Part shown: piece by piece, positions 34,679 through 46,017 of the stretch
Numbering within the stretch: the stretch's first letter is position 1
Layout: every line of letters begins with the position of its first letter
Assembly (NCBI GenBank): GCA_033030425.1
Contig: JAUFSD010000006.1
Location: 806,001-870,000 of the forward strand
DNA: 64,000 bases
Direction of reading: 5' to 3'
Origin: Verpa conica
Lineage: Eukaryota; Ascomycota; Pezizomycetes; Pezizales; Morchellaceae
Notes under the pieces: model-generated
Told to the model about the DNA's origin: nothing
Databases searched by the model: none
What the model saw: only the letters and a program-made list of their open reading frames with translations
Translations under genes and position numbers: made by a program

Positions 34679-36236
34679 ATGAGGTCCACTGCTCGGGAGA
34701 AGACCTTGAAACAGACGCGGAAAGCCACTTCTGCTGGTAGCGATGGGGAAGACTACCCGCCCTGTAAGAGGCCCCGTCTTTCACCAGATATTAGTCCGAG
34801 CGCATTCAGCGAGGACGAAGAGAATGAAAAATGTATTTTTATTTCTCCTTAGGAGAACGAATAATTCCTCTAGCGTATCCCTTGTTCTTTTCTAACATAC
34901 TTTCTAACATAGACGCACAAGACCTTGTGTCAATTGGTGAGGCTATCGAGGACCTACAGTCCAGAGAAAGAAAATTCCACCTGGAATGGCAAAGGCGACT
35001 CGAGGAGTTTCACCAGTCTCAACAGGACAAGTACGACGGGTTGAAGAGGAGCATTCATGGTCTAGAGCGGAGGTGGTCAAATGAGAGGATTAAAAGGATT
35101 AAGCAAAAGACAAGAGGGGAAGGATCTACCGATATGAGCAGTGGCTCATTCTCCAGTTCCTCAGTTCCGCCTATTACTAAGAAGCCATCTTGTAGGTCTT
35201 TATATCACATAGAAAAGTCTTCACTTTCGTACTGACTATTCTTTAAGCCCTTCCTAAGGCCAAAGATAATAGGAACTTGGGGGTCGTTCGCAATCTCTAT
35301 AACTCAGGCTCTGAAACAGGCGAAGAGGAGGAAGATAGTGCATCCTACATAGTTCAGCCCACTACACAGAGGAAACAAGGGCAGATGGATAGATGGACTC
35401 CAAATAGTTCAATCTCAGCGCTGCATAACGATCCACCCGATAGCGGAGATAAAGAAGACTCAGGAATCCGTGAAGTTTTTAGTAATGCTAGGCCCCCACA
35501 CAACGAGAAACCACGATCAACTGGACTATTGAACGAGGAAGGATATGTTGAAGGTATGGAATCCCTTGGTTCCGGGACGCAAGCCGGGCAGCCACCAAAC
35601 GCTCTATCACCTAGTCAAGATCAGCCCCAGACTTCTCCAGTAAGGCGCGCAAACAGCCCACCTTACGCTTACACAAATTCCCCGCGGCATGGGCGCTCGA
35701 GGCCTAATTATAAAATGCACTGGCCAATTGACACACACGATGACCCCCCTCCTCCTCCAGCCACATACGAAGACGATGACGATTTTACCCTTTCTCAACT
35801 CGCTCCACCTACTAAATCAATCAAGAAAAAGAAAGCAAACGCTCGCGGAGGTGGCAATAAAACTCCTAAGCCGAGCCCGGAAAAGGTTATTAGTAAACCT
35901 GAACGCACTACTAAAAAGGGGGACATTGGTACACCTAGCAAACCAAATTATGGGACTGCACAACAGAAACTCTCTCAGTTTTTCGAGAAAAGCCCATCGA
36001 AGCAGCTAGGAGACAGTGACTACCGGGCTACCCCTACACCAGGTGGGCCGGTACAAGCTGCCCAAGTCCCACGATCACCACACCCGGCTTTAGATGATCA
36101 ATCCGAGAGACAAATTAAAGTTCGGTCTGCCCTTTCTCCGCCAATACTAGGTGGTACTTTATACACAAACAAGACACCAAAGAAAGCGGATCAGAGCATA
36201 CAAAACTTCAGAGCCGTCAGAAGCCCACTTTCCTAA
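34679..36236 (+). CDS. Unrecognised nuclear-type protein with a PIP box
   Basis: No family recognised. Three exons (34679-34832, 34913-35191, 35248-36236) total 1422 nt, giving 473 aa. The N terminus is basic (MRSTAREKTLKQTRKATS, then CKRPRLSP as a likely nuclear signal). A short coiled coil follows (DLVSIGEAIEDLQSRERK, LEWQRRLEEFHQSQQDKY). The rest is disordered and rich in Pro, Ser and Lys. Residues 383-390, QQKLSQFF, match the PCNA-interacting peptide QxxhxxFF exactly and are followed by basic residues. Four full CDK-type sites (S/T-P-x-K/R: SPVR, TPSK, SPSK, TPKK) lie around it. A KSIKKKK patch could be a second nuclear signal. Together this suggests a replication- or repair-linked factor, but that is inference. 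Exon joins keep the frame. Confidence 0.75.
35961..35984 (+). other. PIP box (PCNA-binding motif)
   Basis: Codons for QQKLSQFF: Gln at 1, aliphatic Leu at 4, aromatic Phe-Phe at 7-8, the canonical class of PCNA-interacting peptide. It sits in a disordered Lys/Ser/Pro-rich tail, the usual setting for working PIP boxes. Confidence 0.6.
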
Positions 36237-36904
36237 GCTAATATCTTCCTTCCTTCTTTTTTTTTAGCTGTTAGGTTCATACGCCCATTGAAGATATAGG
36301 GTACATAAGGGGGAGTATATATCTGAGCTATCGTGCTGGATGTCTTTTTCATACTTGGTTTTTAGCCCTTTTTTGTTTGTTTTTGGAATTGTACAAAGTC
36401 TTAAGAGCGAGAGATCCGCGCACTGGAGTTTTTAAAGTGAACTTTCTGGGGTAACATTTTACGATTATCGAAGGTTTTGGGAATCGAGTTGTGAAACTGC
36501 TGTTGATTAAAGGGTGGGACAGAAACATATGCTACCTGGGGAAAGAGTTAAATTAATTTTAAGTCTAGTAGTTCTATCTACAAAAAAAAAGATACCCAGT
36601 AGTGTAGCCACACAACAGTCTTAAGCAAAGTGAAGAGCCTTCCTTGAAGTAAAATCATATATGCATAAAGAATCTATGTCATTCCCTATGGAAGAAGAAT
36701 CCCACCACTTACAGCCCCTAGTAATATAAGTAAATATAATATAAAAAACCACCAATTACGCCACAGCGACGCCAAACCCACCGCATCACTAGATCTCACT
36801 CGTACACCACCTATCCAGTAAAATTACCCACCATTCTACCAAGAGCTCAAAAAGAAAAAAAGTCTATATATAACCTCCCTCCAAAAAAAAGCCCCTCCTC
36901 CATT
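36237..36904. other. Intergenic, convergent 3' ends
   Basis: A 668-bp AT-rich spacer between the PIP-box gene and the transporter gene. It has T and A runs, including a polypyrimidine stretch just after the stop at 36236. No gene seen. Confidence 0.5.
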
Positions 36905-38698
36905 TCAAGCAACAACCTCCCTCCTCCATGTCTCCTCCTGGCGCGTTCCCTGGGGTAGCCATCCTGCCCCCGCACCCGCACCCATACCACTAATCCCATC
37001 TTTATCAATAGCAACAGCGTACCCATTTGCCGCATAGCCATTTGTGCCACTCCGAGGCCGCCCCATTGCTGTGCTCTCTTTACTGCTACTTGCAGCAGAG
37101 TGTGTGGATGGTAGTAAGGTGTCAAGCCCTCTCGTCTGCTCAAGTTTGATATGACGTTCCTTCCTCGCCACGTCGCCGGCGCGGTCGTAGAGGTATAGTC
37201 CTAGGAACCTACAGAAAGAAAGAAAATCAGTATGTAAACCCCTCGCAGTACACCTTTTAATGAGACTTACGTTAAAGCGATGCCAACAGCCTGTATAGGT
37301 GTAGTTTTATTCCCAAACCATACAATAGCCATAACAATGACAAATATCCTCTTTACCAAACTTGCCACCGAGTACGTGACTGGTGAGACCAAGCTCAAGA
37401 GTACAAATGCGATGATATTCTGACCGAAATGGACACTCCCATTGAACACAAACTCTGCCATTAAGCCCGCGCCACTCAGCGGCTCCTCTCCATGTTTCCC
37501 TACTTGAACTACTAGTGGGATCTTTCCTTCCCTTGCGTATACCCTTAGTAGCTCAAACCCTTCTGAGTAGAACCATATTGGTGAAGTGAGAAGGAATGCC
37601 ATTCCGGAGGAGTAGCAGAGGAGATTTAGTTTATCTAGTTTACGGCGGGATGCGGGGACGGAGGGGTCGGCGGCGGCAGAGGATGACTCATTGAAGAGCT
37701 TTTTGGAGAATATATTCTGTGAGACGAAGATGATGGCACCGATAAAGGCGCAAAGGATCCCCCAGAGATTCCCATGGAACTCGACGGAGCAGGCGAGCAT
37801 GACGCCGACTGTAAGTGGGAGGAGGGAGAGGTAGGTTGCAGTGGAGTAATGGACGGAGAAGAGGAAGCGGTAGGCAAAGACGGTGAAGAGAGGAGACATG
37901 CCCTATGGAATTTCAGCAATTGAGTTTAGAGGGGTATTAGGTGAGGAGGGGTACCTTGATAGTGTGGACCAAGCTGACGGGAATTTTCTCTGTCGCTATA
38001 CTGCTAGCTATGTGACCACCGACTTGGAACAATGCCAAAGGTGCAGTGGTCGCAATAATTGCTCTAGTTGGAAACCGGAGACCGCCGGATAAGCCAGGGA
38101 TTGATCGCAACGGAGTGAATTTTGCAAGGAGCGATAATGTAATGCACCATGATGAGACGAAGCCGAATTGTATAATTGTGAGCGTTACAGGCTGAGGAAA
38201 CGAGTTGAGAATCGTCTTTGAGGAAGTATTTGACAGCGCCGATGAAAGATACCTAGTTGCCAGAGATCAGCCGAGAAACCCGGAAAACAGCCCAGTCAAG
38301 ATGAATTAAGCAGAAACCCCAAGGGGATGTACCATATCAGACACAAAGCCTACACCAAAGTCAGAACCAACAAATACAGGCTAGCAGTAATAATTTCCCG
38401 CAGCACTCACAATAAGGTACGGGCTCAGCGGGGCCTTCAAAGCATCTACAATCTCCCCCGCCGTAGCGCTTCCGGCTCTATTGCGACCATATCGCATTCT
38501 ACCAAGGACGTCGGAGATTTTCCGGGAGTGAGTGGGTTGCTGGTGGTAGACTCGGGGGTGCCACTGGTCTTGCTGCTTCCGCGTGGGCGATGATACACGG
38601 GCGGAGGACGTAGGGAGGAAGTTTGAAGCTGATGATGATGAGGAGGAGGGGAACTGGAATGTTGAAGTAGGTTTTGGGGAGCGTGAGCGGGATAGCAT
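36905..38698 (-). CDS. Triose-phosphate transporter family protein (SLY41-like)
   Basis: A multi-span nucleotide-sugar/triose-phosphate translocator family member, likely in the ER or Golgi membrane. Five exons (38698-38411, 38349-38333, 38252-37955, 37902-37271, 37208-36905) sum to 1539 nt, giving 512 aa. The first 95 residues are a Ser-rich cytosolic tail. Membrane spans follow: YLSSALSNTSSKTILNSF, TLTIIQFGFVSSWCITLSLL, HTIKGMSPLFTVFAYRFLF, TYLSLLPLTVGVMLACSVEF, GILCAFIGAIIFVSQNIFSK, HFGQNIIAFVLLSLVSPVTY and VKRIFVIVMAIVWFGNKTTP. The SSALSNTSSK and SPVTYSVASLVKR motifs are typical of the family. Exon 2 is a 17-nt microexon. Yeast Sly41 is the nearest named relative; substrate unknown. Confidence 0.88.
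38333..38349 (-). other. 17-nt microexon of the transporter gene
   Basis: Flanked by a GTGTAG acceptor on its 5' side and a GTACAT donor on its 3' side. Including it reads PYLI-ALCLIW-YLSSALSN with correct phase; skipping it shifts the frame. Confidence 0.75.
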
Positions 38699-41224
38699 GG
38701 CAGCTAGTATGGAGGGGGTGGACGCGTTGGCCTTGTCGCAGATTACTGTATAGTGACAGCAGTAGTTACTCTATGTAAAGCAGGAGATGATCTATAGCAG
38801 TGAAGGTTAGATTTTAACGAGTGATGATGAAGCCAGCATCCAGACGAATAGAAATGAAGGACTTGTATGAGCTGTAAAGCGCAGGAGGAGAGCAGACTCT
38901 CTCCTATATCTATCCTAGAGGCTGACTTTGTGTATCTAATTTGAGAACACCAAGACCGGAACAGACATGATGCAGGGAGGCTACTGTGCAGCCATCATTA
39001 CTGTATGTACAGCCACTGTGTGTATCAGCCACTCCCAGCAAGGTATAGCCCAGAAGGTGTTGGCTCATAGCCTGTCACCCATCTGGTCTTTGCGTTTTCA
39101 CAACCTACCTGATTTCTAACCTCCCAACTTCATGTACTCTCATGTCCCGCGTATAGACTTGTTGCCTTGGGCATGGATCAGTCTTCACCAGTATACAGTG
39201 TATCCCATATCCTGCTTGAATTGTAAATTTTGAATCATAAATCTACGCTCTGTAATGGCGTGAAAATTTGATATATGACTAAGAACAATATATTGGTATT
39301 CTTGATTGGTACTCTTTCTTTCTCGAGGTTTAATTTTTTTAGTGTGCGTATATATTATTTGTGACGACGCATTATCCCCAACGCATATACTAACATCAAT
39401 CCTCTGTTTTTAAGGCCAGCTTCCGGTTTCCTAAAACAAAGGTAGTTTCCTCATCCCCGCGGCAGGCCACGTAAGGTACAGAGTGGAACTGAAATAAATA
39501 CCTCTAAGGTGATCCTATCTCCTGGAGATAGTACGTTGCCTGACCCCCCAATGGTAGTGCATATCAATAATAATGAGCGGGTAATTTCTGCTGTCTGCGG
39601 CATGAAAGCGTCTACTGAGGGCATGGTAAATATCTCCCAAGAAGCGCTTTATATCGGGCTCATGTCTGCTTAATGGTAACTTGAAGATACATAGAAAGCT
39701 CTTCATAAGCTGTAATAGAGTTAAGTTGTGCTTGGACTCTGCCTTTAGGCTTTCATGCACGGTGATTGAAATATACCCTAATTTGAAAATTAATATCCGT
39801 GCTTATTGATTACCTATGATTCCGCGAATATTTTATCTGTCTTGGGGGCTCAGAAAAGATCTTTCTAGGTCCTGGCTGAAGCGAGATATCCGGCTGGCCA
39901 ATATTATGAAAGGAAGAGAGAGGTAGGGGAAGTGGTGTAACTAAGTTATTTTTTGTATTGTAAGCGGAACCGCCCTGGGAGATAGAGACCAGAGCCTCTT
40001 TTCCTTAATTGTCTTCTTGATAAAGGAGAAAATTTCTCCCGGGTTTCTACAAACTTATTGGCTAGTTCATAGTTTTTCCTCTTATATACACACCTCTCCC
40101 TATATAAACTCAGCCTCATATCAGCCAAAACTCTTATACACCACGCAAAAAAAGGCATAATACTCACAGTATAGTGCGTTTTCGTCTCGAAGTAGTGTGA
40201 TAAAGACAAAGAACTTGGTGGTGGAAGTAGAGATAGCGTTTGGGAGATGGTGTAATTTTCGGTGGGAACTTTAATTGGCTGGGGTGATAGTGGCTGATGA
40301 TCACTTTATCCCAACCCCTAAAGAGTCATGTATCTCTACTAAGAATTCCTCACATAAAAGACTTTAGTAGATATACATGTACGTGAGTTGAGCCGGCTCA
40401 AGTATGGTCCTGGACGCTTTTCCCGAGTGTAGGCGGTATACCCTTTTTGTATAGGAGATCGAAGGCCATTATATTACGCTAAGACACTTATAACAGGAAC
40501 GTACGAAATGACTAATAGCTAAACACTAGGTAGAAGTAAAGGTAATAAATTAGAGTGTTTAGAATTAATTAGAATAGCATAATGATTCATCTCGTATTGG
40601 GCAAAGTCATATAGATAACTCCCTATTCTTGCTGCGCTCATCTCGGCCTAACTATTTGGGGGAAACCATGCAACTCAACTGCTTTCCTGCCAATATCTGC
40701 TTCATGCCTAATTCTTAATTTAACGAGTAAAAAAACTTATAAGGTAAAGAGGGCTAGAGCTAATTATAAACATTCAGCAGAAGATAAGTGCATTCTGCCC
40801 CCACGACACATCTAACCACTCAGATATTGCCCAATAGACACCCTTGTGAATTTTCCGTGTTCCATTAATACTTCCGAAGTACTTAGTAGGGCTAATCGAA
40901 TATTTAGCCAGCCCCCTAAAATTAGTGAATTTCATAGTCAGCTTGAATGCATGTATGTACCTTAGAAGTTTATAGGGGGGCCGGCGGGGGGCAGCTCACT
41001 GGACAAGTTAGACATGGCGACCTGTATAAGTGCACCAACGGTCAAAGGACCTGAGGAATAATAGGGTGCCGGGAGAGTAGCAAATATACTGGTTTCCCCT
41101 CGTGGAACATCAGTGTCCCCAGTAATTTTAATGATTTGTAGTTGGTGTTCATTGGGCTGGTGGAAAAGAAAGAATTCAAATAGTTTGCCATTTGTTGCGC
41201 GCGCATCATATGTCTTATATGCAG
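38699..41224. other. Gene-poor region, 2.5 kb
   Basis: AT-rich. Two minus-strand frames of 81 and 87 codons (39760-39515, 40209-39946) have mixed composition but no motif, no repeat and no supporting neighbour, so neither is called. A G-rich patch (40970-40990) and short CT-rich tracts are the only local features. The transporter promoter lies just right of 38698. Confidence 0.45.
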
Positions 41225-43252
41225 CTATAGAGTAAATTTAACGTTAGCGATAATAAGTAGTGCTTGCGAGGCACCGAGAAAAACACCTATCCATATCCCT
41301 CTATAAGGGTGCAAGTTGTCAGGAGTGTAATATTCCGGTTTCAGTACAGTGACAATCTCAGGATTCCATCCCGTTGGTCTTAGGGTGACGCTCAGACTGT
41401 CATTTTGCAGGTGATCAAGAGGAATAACTGGATACAAAGGGGAGGGTTGAGAAGGTATGCGCTTGGAGGGTTGGGATAGTACACGCTCAGCGAAAGTGAT
41501 ACTCAAGGAGGGGGGAGTGGTATCAGACTCAAAGGGTTTTGAAACCAGCTCATAAAAGTCCATACTGTCTACTTTCGTCAAAAATAGGCTACCACGATTG
41601 CCAGTCCAGATCTGAATTCGATTCTCTTGAGCTGGTTCAACAAATGGTCTCCGAGTGGCGCTATGAGTAGATGAGGAGCGTCTCTCATGTCTTGGTACCG
41701 AAAGGTTTTCGTGGCTCGTTGGGGTATCCCTTCCTATTTCTTAAATATTAAGTCAGCGAGAAAGGTCTTAAGAGTATTGATATGAATCAATGCAGGAGTT
41801 TCAAGCATTTCTACCAGGTGTTGTTTGGGGAGACCCAGCGGCTTTTTCAAACTCCTGGAGGTAGAAAAGAGTGCTTGAATACACCGGGTTCTCCCTGTTC
41901 CTAAATTTTACAAGCTGCGTATGATCCGCGTCAACGGGTATTTTCTTCTCAACTGCTGCACCAAGATTAAGTAGTGCGGAGTCTGAATCGACCGATGTCA
42001 CGTAATCCCCAGTCCTAGCAAAACCGCTCTCTCCCTGAACTGGCCTTCGAGACTTGAGTCGTTCGTAAAAGCTGACGATACGCAGTTGCATTGCAAGGTC
42101 AACAAATCTCTCCAGCTCCATATGGAGCATGTCAGAGTTTTTGTTGATTGAGTTGACAAGTTGAATCCTTTCTGCCTCTTGTTCTGGATTAAGCATACTA
42201 AGGATATCGTCCACTAGAAGTCCACGATGTGGGGTGCCATAGAAAATCACACCGCAAGTTGCCATATATATAGCATAGACCGCAGGGTCATCGTACTGGT
42301 TACACTCTTTGCTTCTAACGAGAGACTTTGGTATTATATTAGCGCTAGACTCATCCATCACACACATATAGTTATTTGACTAGATTATATACGCATGTAT
42401 CTAACGGCTAGGGTTTTCTGCATATATACCCAAGCTGCATAAATGTAATCAATGGGAAATACCAAGGGCCTACCTGTGCAATAATGATACCTCCGAAGCT
42501 GTGTCCGATAAAAACTATTGGCCTTTCTCTCTCCTATAAAGACTATTAGCTGATACCTCTTTATATTACGCTAGCCACGGGTCACCCTTCCCTTCAAATT
42601 ACGGTAGATTTGAGTGTAATGATAAAGCTAATTAATGACTTACCTCGCTCGACTTCCTCGCTTTCTTCAGTTCCTCTAGGAAACCACGGCTGTAGTCTCG
42701 AATTTGATGAATCCCAGTACTATGGAGCTTTGAATCATATCCATAGGTCATGGTTCTACAGCTTGGAAGGTCTTTGGAAAGAAAATCCCGAAGCCACATT
42801 CTACCCAACTGGCCTTTCCCTCTCCATGACCCAAATGCATGGCCAGCAAGTCCTGTTACAGCCACAACACTAATTTATGCGTTAGCTCTTGGTGATATCA
42901 CATACATGTATATAACTTGATGTAATCCTACTCTAGCGTAATTTCGATGTTGGACAGTAGGATAGAGCTGGGTAAGCCCAAAGAAGTCCTTGTCGATAAC
43001 TATATCGAAAACTAAACCGTCCGCCTCCACTTCCATTTCATGACTATCCCAATCGTCACTGGCAGCATCTTTCAGGTAACTCGGGAGGTTGGGGTCGAAT
43101 TGGACAAGGGCAGTTTGACTGTTATTATAACATGAGGGGGCAATGCTTGCATTGATTGTGATTTCCTCTTCTCTAGAGAGAGTTTTTTTCAAGTCATTAA
43201 TAGTGACTCGAGGGGGTATACCACGGACCCTGAAAACAGTCTTAGAGGACAT
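41225..43252 (-). CDS. SERAC1-like alpha/beta hydrolase with N-terminal RNP-like segment
   Basis: The N-terminal 100 residues (TVFRVRGIPPRVTINDLKK, ALVQFDP) resemble the short RRM-like leader of fungal SERAC1/NLR proteins. The hydrolase part reads VVAVTGLAGHAFGSWRGKG, RDFLSKDLPSCRTMTYGYDS, nucleophile elbow PIVFIGHSFGGIIIAQ and GVIFYGTPHRGL, the standard fungal SERAC1-type signature; DADHTQLVKF holds the likely catalytic His. In many ascomycetes this domain heads NACHT or NB-ARC immune receptors. Here a 160-residue tail without a P-loop follows, ending in a hydrophobic segment (GIWIGVFLGASQALLIIANV). About five exons; the intron after ...QVIYI would be only 36 bp (GTATGT...AATTAG). No stop or frameshift breaks the model, so it looks functional. 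Family is clear; role is open. Confidence 0.8.
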
Positions 43253-44772
43253 AATAAAAACGAAAGACCGTGAATACGTATAGCTATAGCTGGAAGCTTG
43301 ACGTTCTCCTCTAACAAAAGATCTAGGATAGAATTAATAAAGGTAAGGCTTTAACCCACCCTCAAACTTCCCCGCAGACCTCTATCGGCCGGGGTACAGT
43401 GCCTCACTCATGCATATTTAGGCCTCCATTAATAACTCGTCAAATCTTACCTATAGGTAAACATGTAGCCAACACACCAAATTATACCCGTTAACAAACC
43501 AGAGATAACTTATAGGGATGGAATAGCAACCATTATTAATGATGGTGATCTTCTCATTCTCACCCTACAGGGGAAAGTCTGACGACAGGTGGCTGTGGTG
43601 GCACCGATTTTGTATGGGAAATACAGGCGCAAGCCACCGCCTGTCGTCAGACTTTCCCGCACACTCGAGTACTCTACTAAACTACTAGCTAGTCTAATAC
43701 TTGACCTAATCTAGCCACCTGATGCTGACTAACTAGCTCTACATAATTACTCCAAGGCCAATCATATCATAACTTAATCTAGTTCTGATTGTTTTTGAGA
43801 TCATCTTTACACTTCAGACTATTATTTTAGCCTTGTTTCATTTATATTGTTATAGTTTAGTGAGTTCTGGTGATATAGCAACCACTCCCGATCAGGTATA
43901 ATCACACATTTTGGTTCACAGTGTGTCACTCGGTCTCACTCTACTAATTGGTTAATCATAAAACAGCCATGTACCACATATATATATATACGTTCTTCTG
44001 GTATCTAATAGTTTACACATACAATTTACTTGACTTACAAGGATATGGTTTGTCACGTTAGTATACCTTTACAGCACACCTATTCTTCTGTATAGGAATA
44101 CTAAGAAAGTGCTAAGGTGTTAAAGCTAGGGAAAATAGATATTTTATGGCCGTCAAACACAAAGGTATATATAAGTGTAAATATATCTCACATTAAGCTT
44201 CATTGATAGTAAAGTATTTTTTTATAGAAGGTGGCCTTAGCGTTTCTACTATATGGTAGCTATATATATGCAAATTTATAGCATCTATCAGCCACCGAAA
44301 TATAGAATATAATCGAATAAATAAGACGATATATCAGGTTTTATATTATATAGCATCTCCAGACCATATATCTCTTCTTTCTTACTACAAACCTCCCCGA
44401 TTATATCAGTACAACAGTATCTGTGTATTTTTTGAAACGATTTTCATGTACTAATAGATGGTTCTAAATTTTATTAATCTCTTTGATCTATAAGCCGCAA
44501 ATAAACCTTTTTAGGTCTCAGTACTTCTGTGTATATTCCGTGTTAACTAAAAAGGGGACTGGAGTTCAAAGTTCAGGGTTCAAGACCCAAGACGCTGAGA
44601 TAAGGCATGGAGCGCTTGGATCAACGTCTTTCCCCAGTTCCTTTCATGTCTTGTCATTCACTGTATTAACTGGTACCTACTTACATACAGTACATACCGG
44701 GACAATCAATGAGGAGTGTCTACCCACAAACAAAGAAAACTATGCTACAATCTAGAACCCCTCTCTCTCCTT
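43253..44772. other. AT-rich intergenic region with a long hairpin
   Basis: Very AT-rich, with TATATA tracts at 43978-43990, except for the hairpin at 43571-43658. A plus-strand frame at 44483-44755 has no protein character. No tRNA fold could be made around the GGTTCAAGACC near 44579, because the stem fails after three pairs. Confidence 0.5.
43571..43658. repeat. 88-bp hairpin with 19-bp perfect stem
   Basis: GGGAAAGTCTGACGACAGG at 43571-43589 is the exact complement of 43640-43658. Beyond a small bulge, GGCT/AGCC (43591-43594/43632-43635) continues the stem. It is GC-rich within AT-rich DNA, non-coding and has no clear target duplication. A small non-autonomous element or a transcribed hairpin are both possible. 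Confidence 0.75.
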
Positions 44773-45632
44773 TTACAGCCTCTTCAAAGCCTCCTTCACT
44801 AATGCCCTCTGCTCCTTCCCCGTCAAAAACTCGCTCTTCTGTATACACGCCCCCACACACAATGTCACTTTTGGATCCTCACTATCAACCCATACCCTTC
44901 CATTCCTCCCAACCGCAATCTCAAATGCCAACACTCTCCCAAGCTCTTCCAACACCTCCATCCCATTCGAAATATCCCCTCCCTCACCCTCCCTCCCCTC
45001 CGCTTTCCTTGCCCTCAACCGCAGCTGCCTGATCTTCTTCCCATCACCGAGAAGCCTCCGTGACATCCCTAGTGAAACGTTGAATACCATCCCACCCTTC
45101 AATTCGCCAAAGCCCTCAGCTTTCTGCGACTCAGCATCGTAGCACTCTAGCTCAGGGTCCATGTGCTTATTGGCGAGCGAGACTCTTGCGTAGACCGTGC
45201 ATCCTGGGTGTAGTATCGGGCGGGTCTTTTTAGTAGCCTGCGGGAACGCAAGGTGTGGAAGAAGAGCTTGAACACTGCTAGGAGCAGGGGAAGTGGAGGA
45301 GGGGATGGCGAGGATGTAAGCGTCCGATGTAGACCGTAGAACAGTAGCTATGACAGCGTCGTTGAGCGAGGGGATATACTGTCTCAGAGCATTAGTGAAA
45401 TAAAAATCAACAATTGCACAAAACAAAAAAGCAAACAAACCCTTTTCCCACTCCCCTCAATCCATACTGCGCACTTCCGCTCATCGACATTAAGCTCTCC
45501 AACCCTATGCGCAATAACCCTGTCTGGCGGGGTATACGTCAATCCCGGCCCGACCTTCAGAGCTGTACTCGCCTTCTGCGGAACCGGAAGCTCAGAGACA
45601 ACATCGCCGGGGAACAGTAGCATCGGTGCCAT
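44773..45632 (-). CDS. RRP40: Exosome complex RNA-binding subunit RRP40
   Basis: S1/KH cap subunit of the RNA exosome, acting in 3' processing of rRNA and RNA decay in nucleus and cytosol. Two exons (45632-45441, 45378-44773) sum to 798 nt, giving 265 aa. The N-terminal domain starts MAPMLLFPGDVVSELP, the family's LxPGDxV start, then GLTYTPPDRVIAHRVG. The S1 domain reads GSGKRYIPSLNDAVIATVLR across the intron, with HPGCTVYARVSLANKHMDPEL, and the KH-like domain starts at GMVFNVSLGMSRRLL and contains FEIAVGRNGRVWVDS. An in-frame ATG at 45710 exists, but its extension has no counterpart in the family. The gene is divergent from HOOK across 385 bp that hold a perfect CPF1 site. Confidence 0.93.
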
Positions 45633-45752
45633 ATCTTTGTGAAGAGACCGCTGAGAAAATTTTTTCGCAGTGTTTGTCCAGTTGTCAGATTTTCTCCCCA
45701 CGATGCGCATCGCAGCTCGCGTCGAAATTTAGTGGTCGCTTGCAGGGGTCGT

Positions 45753-45762
45753 GTCACATGAC
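45753..45762. promoter_or_regulatory. CPF1/CBF1 site between RRP40 and HOOK
   Basis: GTCACATGAC fits RTCACRTGAY completely. It lies 121 bp upstream of the RRP40 ATG and 256 bp upstream of the HOOK ATG, so it is best placed to act on RRP40. Cbf1-type sites are known at ribosomal genes of several ascomycetes. Confidence 0.45.
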
Positions 45763-46017
45763 CTGTCGACTCAACATGAAACCTCCAATTCCAATTCGAT
45801 ACTCAGACCACGACCAACGATTGAGCGTGCAGCCAAATCTCGACCACAAGTTGAGTGAGAGAAGAAATCCCCCTAAGTCCTCATCGCTGCTCGAGTGAAT
45901 ATCTCACTATCTTCAATAATCGGTGTTCAAACACCCTCCCCCCGCCCTTTCTCCCAGAACAACAACCTCCCCCCCAATCGATAAGGCCACAAGTTTGAGA
46001 AAAATAAAAATAAAAAT

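Noticed and set aside
39515..40209. Two minus-strand frames (81 and 87 codons) as one small gene
   Set aside because: No motif, no convincing splice join and AT-rich gene-poor context.
44483..44755. 90-codon plus-strand frame, and a tRNA-like GGTTCAAGACC near 44579
   Set aside because: The frame has no protein character. The T-arm-like stem fails after three pairs and no A box or acceptor stem is present.
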